Shown piece by piece: positions 25,661 through 36,700 of a stretch of 64,000 bases of DNA (positions within the stretch are counted from its first letter, which is position 1; each line of letters begins with the position of its first letter). The position numbers and the translations under genes were made by a program. The notes beneath the pieces are model-generated. The model did not search any database, was not told where the DNA came from, and was given only the letters and a program-made list of their open reading frames with translations. Location: the NCBI GenBank assembly GCA_036785705.1, contig JAWUZG010000084.1, positions 16,195,501-16,259,500 of the forward strand. The letters are read 5' to 3'. This DNA is from Acanthornis magna. Its lineage: Eukaryota; Chordata; Aves; Passeriformes; Acanthizidae.

Positions 25661-26366
25661 TTTACAAAAATTTGGCATAATTTTTTTTTAAACAAAAGAT
25701 AAATTAAATAATTGAAGTCAAAGGAAACTTTACCCATGACATCAGATTTTGCTGGACTTTTTGATCTTTTCTCAATGACAATCTGCTATTGCTCCCAATG
25801 TTTGGATGGTTGTGTCCAACCTACTGAGATTTGTCTGCAATAAACATTTGATAGAATTAGGCTAATGTTCAAATACATTTACTGCCAGTACTAGTTCAAA
25901 TTTTAAGCAGTATAAAATCTAGCCATTGTTTAGTCCCAGATGTTTGCTTTTCATTACAATTCAAATAGTTGTAACTTCTTAAGCAATCAAAGCAAAATTT
26001 AATTATGAACTGAAAATATTTTTAACGTATTTTTGAAAACGAACAAAACCAAACCCCAAGCCCCAAACTGCTTTTAATTGAATGATGTTCATTTGTACAC
26101 CTGAATAGTCACTTTTTGTGCAATTGTTTTCTAAAAATCGAGAAACTCCCACAAGCATCTGGGATTCAAAGTTTTCTCTTTGGAGCATGAAAAAAATGTG
26201 TTATCTGTGCATCTGTACTAGAAAATCTATTTCTTTTCTTTTTACCCCTTTATATGAAGACTGTCCATTCCATCTAGAGGGATCAGACCTCCCTTCCAGA
26301 TTTCAGCTGCCATGGGGCAGCTGAGCTCTACAGCAGCTGACCGTGAGACTTCCAAAAAGACAATCT

Positions 26367-26437
26367 TGTGTGTATGTGTGTATAAATTTTTATATATATA
26401 TGTATGTATGTGTGTATATACATATATGCACACACAC
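26367..26437. repeat. TG/TA/CA microsatellite
   Basis: Alternating purine-pyrimidine sequence: TGTGTGTATG, then a TATATATA core, TGTATGTATG, and a final CACACAC. Overlapping frames here encode only repetitive Tyr/Ile/His/Thr and are artefacts. Confidence 0.88.
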
Positions 26438-26819
26438 TATTTTCAGTGAAGATAAACAAAGGTGCCAGGACCACAGAGAAAAACAGGAGTCTGAGATATG
26501 AGAAGTGCAGCTCTGTCAAGGCTTACAGTGACATGGCAAAATCGAAGTAACCAGTTTTTTAACTCTTTTAGCTTTTTGGTCAGCACTCAGATGCTCTCAA
26601 AGTACAAAACCAATCCAGTTAACTCCTTCATATTTCTGTTTAGAGAAAGATAACTAAAAAATTGTTCAAGCCCAGTTAACATTTTTTTCAGTGAACTTTG
26701 CCCTGCTCTCAGTATATTGTTAAAACTGGAGATGAATGGACACAGTCTTTTGAAAATGTGGAAATAACAAATCCAACCATCTAATCTTGGTATAACTCTT
26801 TCTCTTTCTTGAAATGTAG

Positions 26820-26849
26820 CATCTTGGGAGAGAAGTGCTTATTAAGCAG
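26820..26849 (+). other. Candidate 30-nt microexon (speculative)
   Basis: A pyrimidine-rich run (CTCTTTCTCTTTCTT) is followed by an acceptor-like GTAG at 26816-26819. Then come 30 bases, a multiple of three, and a strong donor, CAG then GTAAGC at 26850. Read from the first base the segment is open and would encode HLGREVLIKQ. I do not recognise the peptide and no flanking exon is visible, so this may well be a chance pairing of splice-like motifs. If real, this part of the window is intronic to a gene on the + strand. Confidence 0.25.
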
Positions 26850-28929
26850 GTAAGCATAAATTTAAAAAATTGTAAGGCTTAAATGATTCTTAAATCATAA
26901 GAATATGATGTTCTGTACTCTCTGCCTTCTTCAGCCTTACCTCACTTTTGAAAGTGAAGAGTATTCAGTTTTCTGAAAGACAATGCCTGGTAAGAAAAGC
27001 ACCATCTCACTTACATTCTAATTTTATTTTTTATCAAGTTCTTGTAAAATGGAACAAACAATCCATAATGTGTTAAAAAAAAATGCCCATGAGTTTATTT
27101 TTCACATCAATTTGCACAAGAAATTTTGCATGAGTTAATTTCAGAAAACTTGTATAAATTTTGACACAAAAAGAGCAAAGTAACTTTGAAAAAAAAAGTT
27201 TTGTGGAATAATTTAGAGTGCTAGCAAAAAAATATGCAAAGAAATAGAATGCTACTCAATTCATTGCATGAAAACTATCTAATTTTCATGCTAAGGTTAT
27301 TTCATATTTGAATTTGTCTGGGTCACAGTTAGAGGTGGAAATCTGCTACAAAATCTCTCTGTTATTTTTTAAAATTTTTATTTATCTCCATGGATTGCTT
27401 TGATTCGCTCTCTTCTGCTGGTAAACATGTGACAGCCATGTTTTTATCTGATTGTGGCTATAAAATCAAAGAAATTATAAATCTCCCTGAGCAGTCCTAA
27501 GTAGCATGAGAAAAATGTTATGTTTAAAATAATAATAATTATCCTGGTTTTTAACCAATATATCTGATATGGGTTATGACTTTCTTTACTTTTGTAGTCT
27601 GAGTGATAGCCATGAAATATTAATCAGCAGCTCTGAGTACTGATGAATAATAATCATCTTTCCCTTAGGATATGCTCATTCATTTCTTCACGCTGTCTTT
27701 ATGCTGGCATGAATCAGTGTTTGTTTAGAAAAGAAAGGCACTACAGGAACCAACACTTCCAGTTGTTGAGACACACACATTCAAAATTAGTGCGTGCACT
27801 TTTCGCAATCATGGCAATTAAATTTTGGGTTATCTAAAAAGAGTAGTGGATTCAGCACCTTTTCAAGTCTTTTCAAGCTTGAATGCTTTTCTAAAAGTTT
27901 CAATAGCAGGGACAGTTATATAAAAATACATTATTTTGTGTTGTAGAACAGTCTGCAGCAGGTGATTCAGGAATTTCTTCCAACCTTTTTGGCAGAAAAT
28001 ATGTCTTGTGTTATATCACATGAAGTTTTCATTGCCCCATTTCATAGCCTGAATGGAATCATTGGTGAAATTCTGGCACCACTCTAGCCTTTCTGAAGCT
28101 GAAGTTGCCATATTCCTGGAATAACAATTGTTAAAGATTTGCTATATTGCTACTTAAAACCCTACTGCTATTCCAAATTCACTTTTGTTGCCTATATCAC
28201 CAGCTCAGGAGGAATTAGAAATTATCAAGGAAAATAACTCTACAAACTTGCTGACCTTGTAGTCATTAAAATTTTAATAAATAACATGACCAGAATTTAA
28301 TTTCTTCACAGGATTGTTATATATATTATTTATTTATAAATAAATCAAGCCCAAAGTTTGTGAGAGAGAAAACATTTGAAGCATCAATATTTGATGTGAA
28401 ACAGGACATAGACTAATAAATTCTGACCTTTTTTGAACAGCAATGTCCATATACCTCTTGGTTATGACTGGAAATTTCAATATCCATTGACACCTGAGAA
28501 TCTGGGTATTTTGGCTGAAACAGAATGAAAACAAGACCATTATAGTATTAGACACATAACCATATTAATATATTTATTAAATAAATCCAGGTTTTAGTAA
28601 TATTCTTATAAGAACATTTCCTAGTTTTTTTTGCTTGTTTTCTCTTTTCTTTTTGTAAAGTGTGTTACAGCATGATCTAGATTTGAGATATTCAGTATCT
28701 ACTTCTTCCCCTTTTCAAGATTATCATTCCAATAATACCTCACTTTTTGGAATTGTTTGGCTCTAGTCAGCCAAGCAGAGAAGGTTCTTCTCCCCATTAC
28801 TTTTATTCCCTGGAATCTTAAAACAATCTACATAGAATTCTCAAAAAATCAGGATTTTTCTTGGATCTCTGAGGTAATTCCAAATCTTTAAAGTCCTCCT
28901 AACCCATTTCTCCTCCTCTTCAGGCACCA

Positions 28930-29400
28930 TTTAGCTGCCAAGTTATTTATAGCACATCTCCTGACAGGAGCTCGGGAGCAGTTGTCTGTCATGACCCACT
29001 GGAAGGATCCCGAGAAGCTGAAGAGATTGGACTTGCAATAACTCCTCTGTTTTGGTGACAGCAAATTTGGCTGTGACACAGAGCAGCCTGGCCAGGCTGT
29101 GCCTGCTCCCAGGGCTGTGCAGCCACCTCCTGCCGAGAGATGGGGACAGTGGTTGCACGAACACCGGAGCAGTGACAGGCAAGGGGACACGAGTGGTCAC
29201 CTCACAGCGCTGCGCACAGAAGGAACAAGCCAGGCAGACACCTTCAGACTGCCACCTTCTTAAGAGAGCCTGTCCCTCCGAAGGAAAAGGCACACAAGTG
29301 TCAGTGCTGCTCGGTGAATATCAGAATTCTGCTCTTCTGCTCCCTGTGAAGTCCAAAAATGATGTTTTGTTCTGGCCTTGGCTCGGCTCAGCAAAAGGAA
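28930..29400. other. GC- and CpG-richer island in AT-rich desert
   Basis: This segment has more GC and more CpG than anything around it; roughly a dozen CpGs are visible over about 400 bases, including a CAGCGCTGCGCAC cluster near 29207-29219. Overlapping frames are open on both strands (159 codons + from 29052; 116 and 100 codons - ending at 28943 and 28888). Simultaneous openness on both strands suggests composition, not a real protein. It could be a small regulatory island, a noncoding RNA promoter or an unrecognised repeat. I cannot assign it to a family. Confidence 0.4.
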
Positions 29401-30961
29401 TTTCTCCTTTAAATCAAAGCAATAAGGTGTCAGTAATTATTACACTGCAGTTTGACTGCAGAAATAATGAAATCAAATTCATTGCCTCTCTTGAAAACAT
29501 TGTAGCAATCAAGAAAACAAAGTTTATTTAAAAAATTTGGAAAAGAAAGAGGCAAGGCAAGGAAAAAAGGAAAAAGAAAAGCACAACATTTTTCTCTGGC
29601 TGACTCTTTCAACAAGGCCTTTAATTCCACTTTCTCAGTCACTGGATAGTAAGTGATATGGAATTATAACTGATAATTTATTGTTAGCATAACTGAAATC
29701 TTAAAATTGTAGCAGGTTACAGTTTCAAATTCAGCAGTTTCTCTCCCTAGGAATTATCATTGAATGAACAAAGCCTGTTTATAAGTATATGAAAAGTAAA
29801 TAGTTCTTTCCACTTTTGCGTAATTTTCTAATTTATTTGCATGGTCATTTTTGATGGAAAGTTACTGTTCCATTTTTATGCTTGCCTACCGCATGTGCTC
29901 CATAATGCTTTAGGTTGGCATTCTGTTTAAATTTTTTTATTATGCAACCCTTAGCTCTATCACTGGTGCACATTGTGCAAGCTCACTGCCAAGTAAGGTG
30001 AGTTAAAGCAAGGTAGCTGCCACACTGTGTATTTGCAATAAGCTTCACAATAAGCATTAATGTGCTGTCAATAAAAAATTATTCCAACAGCTAAATCAGT
30101 TATTGGTTAGACTAATTTCCAATATTAATAAATGTTAATTTTCCTTGAAATGAGAATGATGTGATAAACGGTAGTAAAGCTGTTTATAATAAGCAAAACA
30201 GAAATAGTGTAATATATCTGCTTGTTTTCACATACTAATTTTGCCACTGCTTGATAAAAATTTAAAAAGTGCATGGCAACTGTTTCACTTTAGCAGATGG
30301 ATAAAGAAGAACTTCAGAAATCATCAACAACATAACGTGGTGAATAAAAAAGAATTTTTCTTAAAAAGTTCTTTTATTCTGGGTCCCTTGCACCAAGTCT
30401 GGCTTTCCAAAAGGTGATATACACAGACGCTGTTACTGAGCCTTAGGCTTCATAAGCTCAAAATGTTCTTTTATTTTCCTTAAGATCATCTTTATTAATT
30501 TCTTAATTTCTTTTAGTCTCTCAGAAGAAGACACATAATTATAAGTAACTATCGTACCATGATTTTGAATTGGGAAGGGATCACTGCGCCTCCTCCAAGC
30601 ACAGTAAGGCTTTCTCTCCTGATGAAGAATGTCTGCCAGACTTCACCAGGTCAGTTTTATTTGCCGAGGAAGTGTTGAGGTGCTGCAGGGCAAATTACAA
30701 GAAAAATATGAATTTAATGTATGTGACAGAAAAATGATTTCCACAGAAATAATTTTCATATAATGTAATCAATGTTAAATGGTACTATAAGAATTTTTTT
30801 TTTTTCAGTTTGATTGGAAAGGCCATAATGAAATGCACCTTTCTGGAGAGCCATACAAAGTCTGGTTTATATCCATTTTTCTTGTTGTTTTCAATGATTT
30901 TTTGACTTTGTGAAAATATTTCTGAATTTCGGGAACTTATTGACTTAAAACAGTGCAATTT

Positions 30962-30993
30962 TGTAAAACTCAAGGTAAACCTTGAGTTTTACA
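30962..30993. repeat. Perfect hairpin (14-bp arms, 4-nt loop)
   Basis: TGTAAAACTCAAGG (30962-30975) is exactly reverse-complemented at 30980-30993 around a TAAA loop. Confidence 0.9.
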
Positions 30994-31719
30994 GAAATTA
31001 CATAACCTGAGAGTGTGGGATGGGAAACAGCAGTCATCATGTAGACAAATTTTGTTGGGGTTTGAAAAAGTCTCCTGAGTTTTAGCTTGTTCATGTGTGT
31101 ATTTGGATTTTTTTTGCTAAATAGAGAAGAACCTATTACCTTAATGGTGCCAGCTGAATGGGAAAGCACTTAAGCTTCAGCTCTTCTGACATTTTGAAAT
31201 TAATGAACATTTCAACACATCATTTCTGCTGGTTTAGATGTGGTTGTTTGCATAGTCTAGATAAATTTCAGATGAGCTCCCAGATCTCTAAATCTATCAA
31301 TACCTGTCAACAACCCAAATTTTCAGCACACTTCATTTCATTTATAAAGCTGTTCCAGAGCACCAGTGTTTGTTTGATCCATGTGTTTTCTGAGAGTTGT
31401 AATCTATGTTTTCATCACAAGGTTGAGCATTTTATTGCATTGAATGCTCAACAGAATGGAATACCAGTGAAGTTGAAAAAGAAATGTCCTGCTGTATTAC
31501 ATTTGTCAAAAGAAATCTGTTTTCATGGTGGGACTGAATCTATAGCCCTTGTTTGTTGTTTAGTTGACTTAATAGAGTTTTCATATGGCAGAGAGTTTGT
31601 ACTGAAAAATGCTGATTTACAAAGAAAGCAGCACAAACCAAAATAATTTCAAGAGTGGGCTGATGGTTTTGAGTGTTGGATTTTTGTTTTTTCAGGGTTT
31701 TTTTGGGCGGGGTGTGGGG

Positions 31720-31790
31720 GGGAGGTGGTTGGTTGGTTGGTTGGTTTGGTTTTTTGTTTTGTTTTTTGCTGGTTGGTTTGGTTTAGTTTT
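31720..31790. repeat. GGTT / GTTTT simple repeat
   Basis: Five GGTT units run from about 31728, followed by GGTTTG and GTTTTT variants; the tract is G/T only over most of its length. Overlapping frames rich in Trp, Val, Phe and Leu are artefacts of it. Confidence 0.8.
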
Positions 31791-34700
31791 TTGACAGTGA
31801 TAGAAAATTATTTTCGGAATTCTCCTGACTTCTTTGCTGTGTATGTCAACCTGACAAAACTGGCCAACATAATCCCCAGCCCTCTCCTAATCTGCAGCCC
31901 CAGGGGGTAAATGGCCAGACAGTGCTGAGCTCATGTTTTTGGCTGTCCCTAAGCATTGGGGTCTGAACTACTCATATAGTGTGGCTTAGATATTAGGAAA
32001 TTCAGACCTTAAAGGACTTTTACAGAATCTGGTACAGAAATAAAAATTTGGAAGGCCTACAAATAGTAGGTTTTTTCAGGTCCATACTGTTGCAAACCTT
32101 CATAGGAATTCTGATGTTTGGTTGGATTTCTCTGGCAGTTGGAAAGCAAACTACGAAATCATCTTCAGTAAAGAATGAACAGCCTGCCAACTCACAAAGG
32201 AGCATTGTTTAACGATGAAGCTTAAAAAGAAATCTAAACTAAACACTTGTAATTTATTTTGTAAACCAAAATCAGATTTTTTTTTTTTAACCAAGTAGGT
32301 TTTTCAAACTAGATATAGAGCACTGTATGGTTAGATAAAATCACAGATCTAGGAGAGGGAAACAGCACAAGCCAGAGGTACGTCCAGGATCAGCAGAGAC
32401 ATTCCAAGGCAGTGCATACAGTATTGTGAAAGGTCAAAAATACTAATAAACATAGGGAAATATAGGTTTTTCAGGAGGCAGAAAGTATTTTTGGCAGATT
32501 AAAAAAGGATGAAGAAAAAAACAAAATAAATAAGACTTATTTCATAAAAGAAATAGATAACACTCAGAAAGAGTGCCTCTAGTCTTTTCCTATGAACTGT
32601 GCAAGCCATGGAATATTATTACTTATGGAAATTCATTAAAAGTAATCAAATGGGACACCACTTATGGATGATAAAAGCCAAGCCAAAATACTTCAGTTGC
32701 CTTAAAATTTTGTGGACAGTTCCTTTAAGACTTTGGATTTTCTGTATGAACTTTGGGAAATGTGGTGAAGCTGCCACTATCATCTGTTGACATTTAAAAA
32801 CAAAATATTCTGTGCCAATTCTGGATTTGACAGCAACAGACTAGAAACGGTAGTTATCTTAAGAAAAGCTAGAGTTGACATTATTGATAATCCTCTTCTT
32901 TGTATTAATAATAGATACTATTACTGCAGAATAAACAAACAGGAAATGGCTCATCTAGAAAAGACAAAGCTCTTCAAATACAAACATTTAATTTATTCGA
33001 AAAGGCCAGAAAAATATCACCAATTACCATATGACATTTGTTTGAGTGAGGGGCATGTGTGTGTGTCCTTGTGCCCGTTTCATCTTCACTGTCATATGAA
33101 AGGAAGTTTTAAAGTGTCACATCATGGACATGTAGTATAGTGAAAAATACTTTGTTTAATCACTTGTGTATATTTAAGTTTCAAGACATGACAACCATTT
33201 AAAAGGAAAAATAGTTTGGTCCTCCTGGATATTTTGTAACTTGATCCTTTCCTTCTATCAAAAGGAGTTCCTCGGATTTAGAGGATCCTACATTTTACTT
33301 AGCCCAATGTGTTTGCTAAATGGTGACTCATTTACAAATGTACGCCACTCTTTCAGAAATTGCTGCAGGGCTATCACCTTGATTTGGCACTCAAAGCCTT
33401 TAGCGTTAAGGTGAAGGAAATTGTTTCCTAACTTTGCAACCTTTGGGGCAAGCAACTGTTTTCCAGATTCTAACTAAATGACATATACATCACCGTCGTG
33501 AATCAGTTCTCTAATACAATTTCATATTTACTGTGCATGTTAAATCAGCTCTTCATCAGCACTCCAACTGAGAACAAGGAAACAAGAAGTAACTCTTAGG
33601 ACTAGAACCAATAAAAATCATATCCTTCTCTGCTTAACTTGAAGGTCAATTGAGATGTGGGAATTGATGAGCATAAATAACACTACATGGACAAGTCACT
33701 GGTGCTGCAGAACTGGCTGCTGAAGTTTGAGAGATAGAGAACATTTTGGGGTAAAAAACAGAGGCACACAGATGCATTTTGCTCATTTTGTTTAATTTAA
33801 TTAATTTGAAGTGCTATGTTAGCTAAAAGGGGTGACCTATCTTGCTGAAGTAGCTGGGAAAGTACTTAGTGCTAGGCAGAAAAACTAGGAAGCAGCTGTG
33901 CGTTTAATTTTAATGTGCTAAAGTGTTTAAATAATGTGTTAAAGTGTTTGGGGGGTTATGTATTGTCTTTTCTAGTGTGAACAATTGCAAACATTCAAAT
34001 TGGTCTGAAGTTTTCTGACACAAAGAAGGTAGAAACAAAAGTTTTCTTGTTAAATTTCAACTGATACAGGCAACTGCTAAAATTTTTGGTAGCAGGTAAA
34101 CATGAAAGTGTCTGTTGCTTTGTCCAGTAGGAGAATTATTCTTCCTTTCACCTTCTCAAACGCTGTGGGAAATGTCCAGTGTTCTGGCCTCTGTAAGAGA
34201 AACAAAATTTTGCAGTGGTATCACCGCTGGCTCGGTGAGAGCACATTGTGTTAACATTGGCCACTGCAGAGTCAGAGGCTCACAGCATCTGTAGGGCAGG
34301 TGGAAAGGCTTTGCCGACACTGGCGGAAAGGATAAACCTGGACAGTTAGTCTGAATGGATTTCTAGTTCCTTTTAGGCATGCTGAAGAGGTTTAACTGCA
34401 TATTGCAAACACAGCTTTCAAGAGCAAATCCTTTGGAAGAGACTGCTGCAATCTCACCTGCAGCGACTTTTCAATATAACAATACTGTCCCTGTTGGCAG
34501 GACAGCTGCATCAGTATCAACAATTCTGTGAGCCTTGCTTAGATGACATTTTCAGCATGCAAAGTTAAGGGGCAGAGGCCAGAAAGCAACCAGCAGAAAC
34601 AAAAAGCTACTTTGATTAGCTGTGGTGGTATTTACAGAGCAGGAGAACCTGCATGGTTACTTGGTTATACAAGTTGACATCCACCTGCACTTTAAATGGA

Positions 34701-35211
34701 CTTTATTTCAGATTATGGGATGGAAGAGCACAGGGTTGATGATTCATATAATGAATAGATTCTAGAAGCACCAAGTTGCTTCCCTGTCATAGGTGCAGGA
34801 TAAAATTAGTTGGTATTCCAAATTCAGCTAGTAGTGGAAAATACAATATTAAATGACTAGCAACTGGGCTGGCAGGCTGTAAAGAGGTGAAAAACCTGAA
34901 TGATTAATGACAGATGAGCTGTCCTTTAACTTGCTGAGTTTATTTTCAAGGTAGATTTAAAGAAGTTTGGAGAGAAATGGTAGAAACTGATTTGTCATTT
35001 TCTACTTCTTCCCAGTGGAGAGAAACTTTTCAGTCTGGCACTTTCACAAACTCTCATGTAAAAATCTTACAAAGCTGCAGTCCTACGACGTTCCTAGCTT
35101 TTTGACATTGATAAAAGGAAACACTTTCTTAATTATTTATCCATATGTCAGAAATATGCAGAAAAGAACAGAATTATCATTTCCCATAGAGACTGTCTTA
35201 TTCCAGTGATC

Positions 35212-35234
35212 AAAAAAAAAAAAAAAAAAAAAAA
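35212..35234 (+). repeat. A23 homopolymer
   Basis: There are 23 consecutive A residues. I see no retrocopied gene or SINE body directly upstream, so it is not called as a retroposon tail. Confidence 0.85.
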
Positions 35235-35854
35235 GATAAATAGGAGCTTTTCCATCTCCTGGTACGGCAGTTACTAAATAGACAAAGAGAGCACCTACTC
35301 TGCCTTTACAATAGTTTTCATACATTGACAGGATACTGCTTCCTCTTTGTCCAGGGACATTGGGACAAGGCATTTTTCTTTCATAATGTTTTGCACTTCT
35401 CTTTCTCCTATGACATCAGAGATTAACTGGATATTACAAAATCCATCTTAATTTCATGATGGGTAATATCATTGAAAACTTAAGACAAATGTGAACTTTC
35501 CAAGTGCTAGTGTTCTGCCTCTGGTGCTCTGAGCATAAAACTGCTTTTGGAGACTCTCCCCCCTCTCTCTCTCTCTGCCTTCTTATTCTCATTCTTGCGA
35601 GCACACAATATGTTCTTCTCGGGCTAATCTACTTAAAGTGTTACCAAATTTTTTCCACTTACTGTAGCTGTTTCTGCCTATTGTTTGTAACATCAGAGAT
35701 ATATGACCAGTTTTCAATATATGGAAGTCATCTTTATTAATTTTAAATAAGTCTTTAACAATCCCTTTTGGATTTTTCTCCCCTTCAAGCTTTAATGAAA
35801 AGGAAAGGAACAGAAAGGCATTACCATCACACTACTCACAGAAAGCTTAAGCTG

Positions 35855-36255
35855 CAGAGCTGGGGGCAGGCTAAGGTGGGTTTTCCAGGTGGCTGAATGC
35901 ATTCATCAGGGCCCCAGAGCTGCCTGACAGGAGGCTGTAGCCAAGTGGGGGTTGGCTGAGGGGCTCTGAGGCAGCCAGCAACAGGATGAGGGGATATAGT
36001 TTCAAGCTGCACCAGGAGAGATCTGGGCTGGACATTAGGAAAACTTTCTTCACAGAAAGTGTGATTAGACATTCCAATGGACTGCACGAAGAGGTGGTGG
36101 AATCACTGGAATCACCATCTTTGGAGGTGTTTAAGAAAAGACAGGATGTGGCACTCAGTGCCATGGTCTAGTTGACAGGGTGGTGCTTGTTCACAGGTTG
36201 GACTTGAAGATCTCAGAGGTCCATTCCAACCTACTTGATTCTGTGATTCTGTGAA
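35855..36255 (+). mobile_element. CR1 LINE 3' end (+ strand copy)
   Basis: The recognisable CR1 part runs from GGAGGCTGTAGCCAAGTGGG (35930-35949) through GGATGAGGGGATATAGTTTC, CTGGGCTGGACATTAGGAAA, the TTTCTTCACAGAAAG block, GAGGTGGTGGAATCAC and GGAGGTGTTTAAGAAAAGAC to GGTCCATTCCAACC, ending in two ATTCTGTG units. It resembles the CR1 subfamily whose tail reads TTGGACTTGAAGATCT. The GC-rich 75 bases before 35930 probably belong to the same copy but match less clearly. Frames of 61 codons (+) and 97 codons (-) are shadows of it. At 36256 it abuts a CR1 copy on the opposite strand. Confidence 0.88.
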
Positions 36256-36700
36256 AGCCTTCTCCATGTCCTGGGTAACTGGGTGTCCTGTTTCCTTCTG
36301 CAGGGAGCCCACGTTCTTCCTACCCTTTCTTTTATCACCAACATACCTATAGAAGCTTTTTGTGTTGCCCTTGACATCCTTGGCCTGATTTAATTCTGTG
36401 CTGTCCAGACATAGAAGCCATCCCACCACACATCTGTGACATCAATATCACAGCCCTGCAGGCACACAAAGCTCTAACTCCTCCAATTCTCCTCGCTGTG
36501 TACATTTGCATAGAGGCATTTCAGTTGGATCCCAAAGAAGCTGACTTACTGGCTGGAGTGGTAGGAATTGCTTTGTGCTGCTCTTCAGATGATCTCCTGC
36601 TGACCTGCAATCCCTCTCCAGGCTCTGGGCATCTCCTGCCGGCCCTGGCCCCAAATCAGTAGGACAGGGATGCGTCGAGGTTCCCCTCCCCTGTCACCTG
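36256..36700 (-). mobile_element. CR1 LINE 5' part of ORF2, internally deleted
   Basis: Read on the minus strand, two consecutive frames show CR1 ORF2 landmarks. The frame at 36448-36654 carries the start of the apurinic-endonuclease domain, ending ELEELELCVPAGL. Just downstream comes DVTDVWWDGFYVW, matching the TETWWDGSYDW motif of CR1 endonucleases. The sequence then jumps, within about ten residues, to the linker before reverse transcriptase: AKDVKGNTKSFYRYVGDKR, then VTQDMEKA. Most of the endonuclease is therefore missing, and the reverse transcriptase is absent beyond 36256. The upstream minus-strand sequence (to about 36700) resembles the CR1 segment before ORF2. It is a dead copy. The end at 36256 coincides with the 3' end of the + strand CR1. 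Confidence 0.75.

Larger units (their letters stand above)
25661..35854. other. AT-rich unique sequence with simple repeats
   Basis: No gene can be supported. The interval contains a TG/TA microsatellite (26367-26437), a candidate microexon (26820-26849), a GC-rich island (about 28930-29400), a hairpin (30962-30993), a GGTT tract (31720-31790) and an A23 run (35212-35234). The 162-codon frame at 31158-31646 (+) has no similarity I recognise and no coding context. Confidence 0.5.

Noticed and set aside
26242..26519. Two minus-strand frames with HTHTYIYI-type repeats
   Set aside because: They are translations of the TG/TA microsatellite at 26367-26437.
29052..29531. 159-codon + strand frame as a protein
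   Set aside because: The same bases are open on the minus strand too, pointing to GC-driven lack of stops. No family resemblance. Kept only as an island observation.
31158..31646. 162-codon + strand frame as a possible gene
   Set aside because: No recognisable domain, no splice or promoter context, and composition like its surroundings; frames of this length occur by chance in 64 kb.
32787..33140. 117-codon + strand frame
   Set aside because: No known motif and no homologous neighbour; consistent with chance.
35212..35234. A23 run as the tail of a processed pseudogene or SINE
   Set aside because: No retrocopied body upstream, no flanking duplication found, and CR1 elements do not leave poly-A tails.
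35836..36171. Frames of 83, 97 and 61 codons
   Set aside because: They are shadows of the + strand CR1 3' end, which is untranslated sequence.
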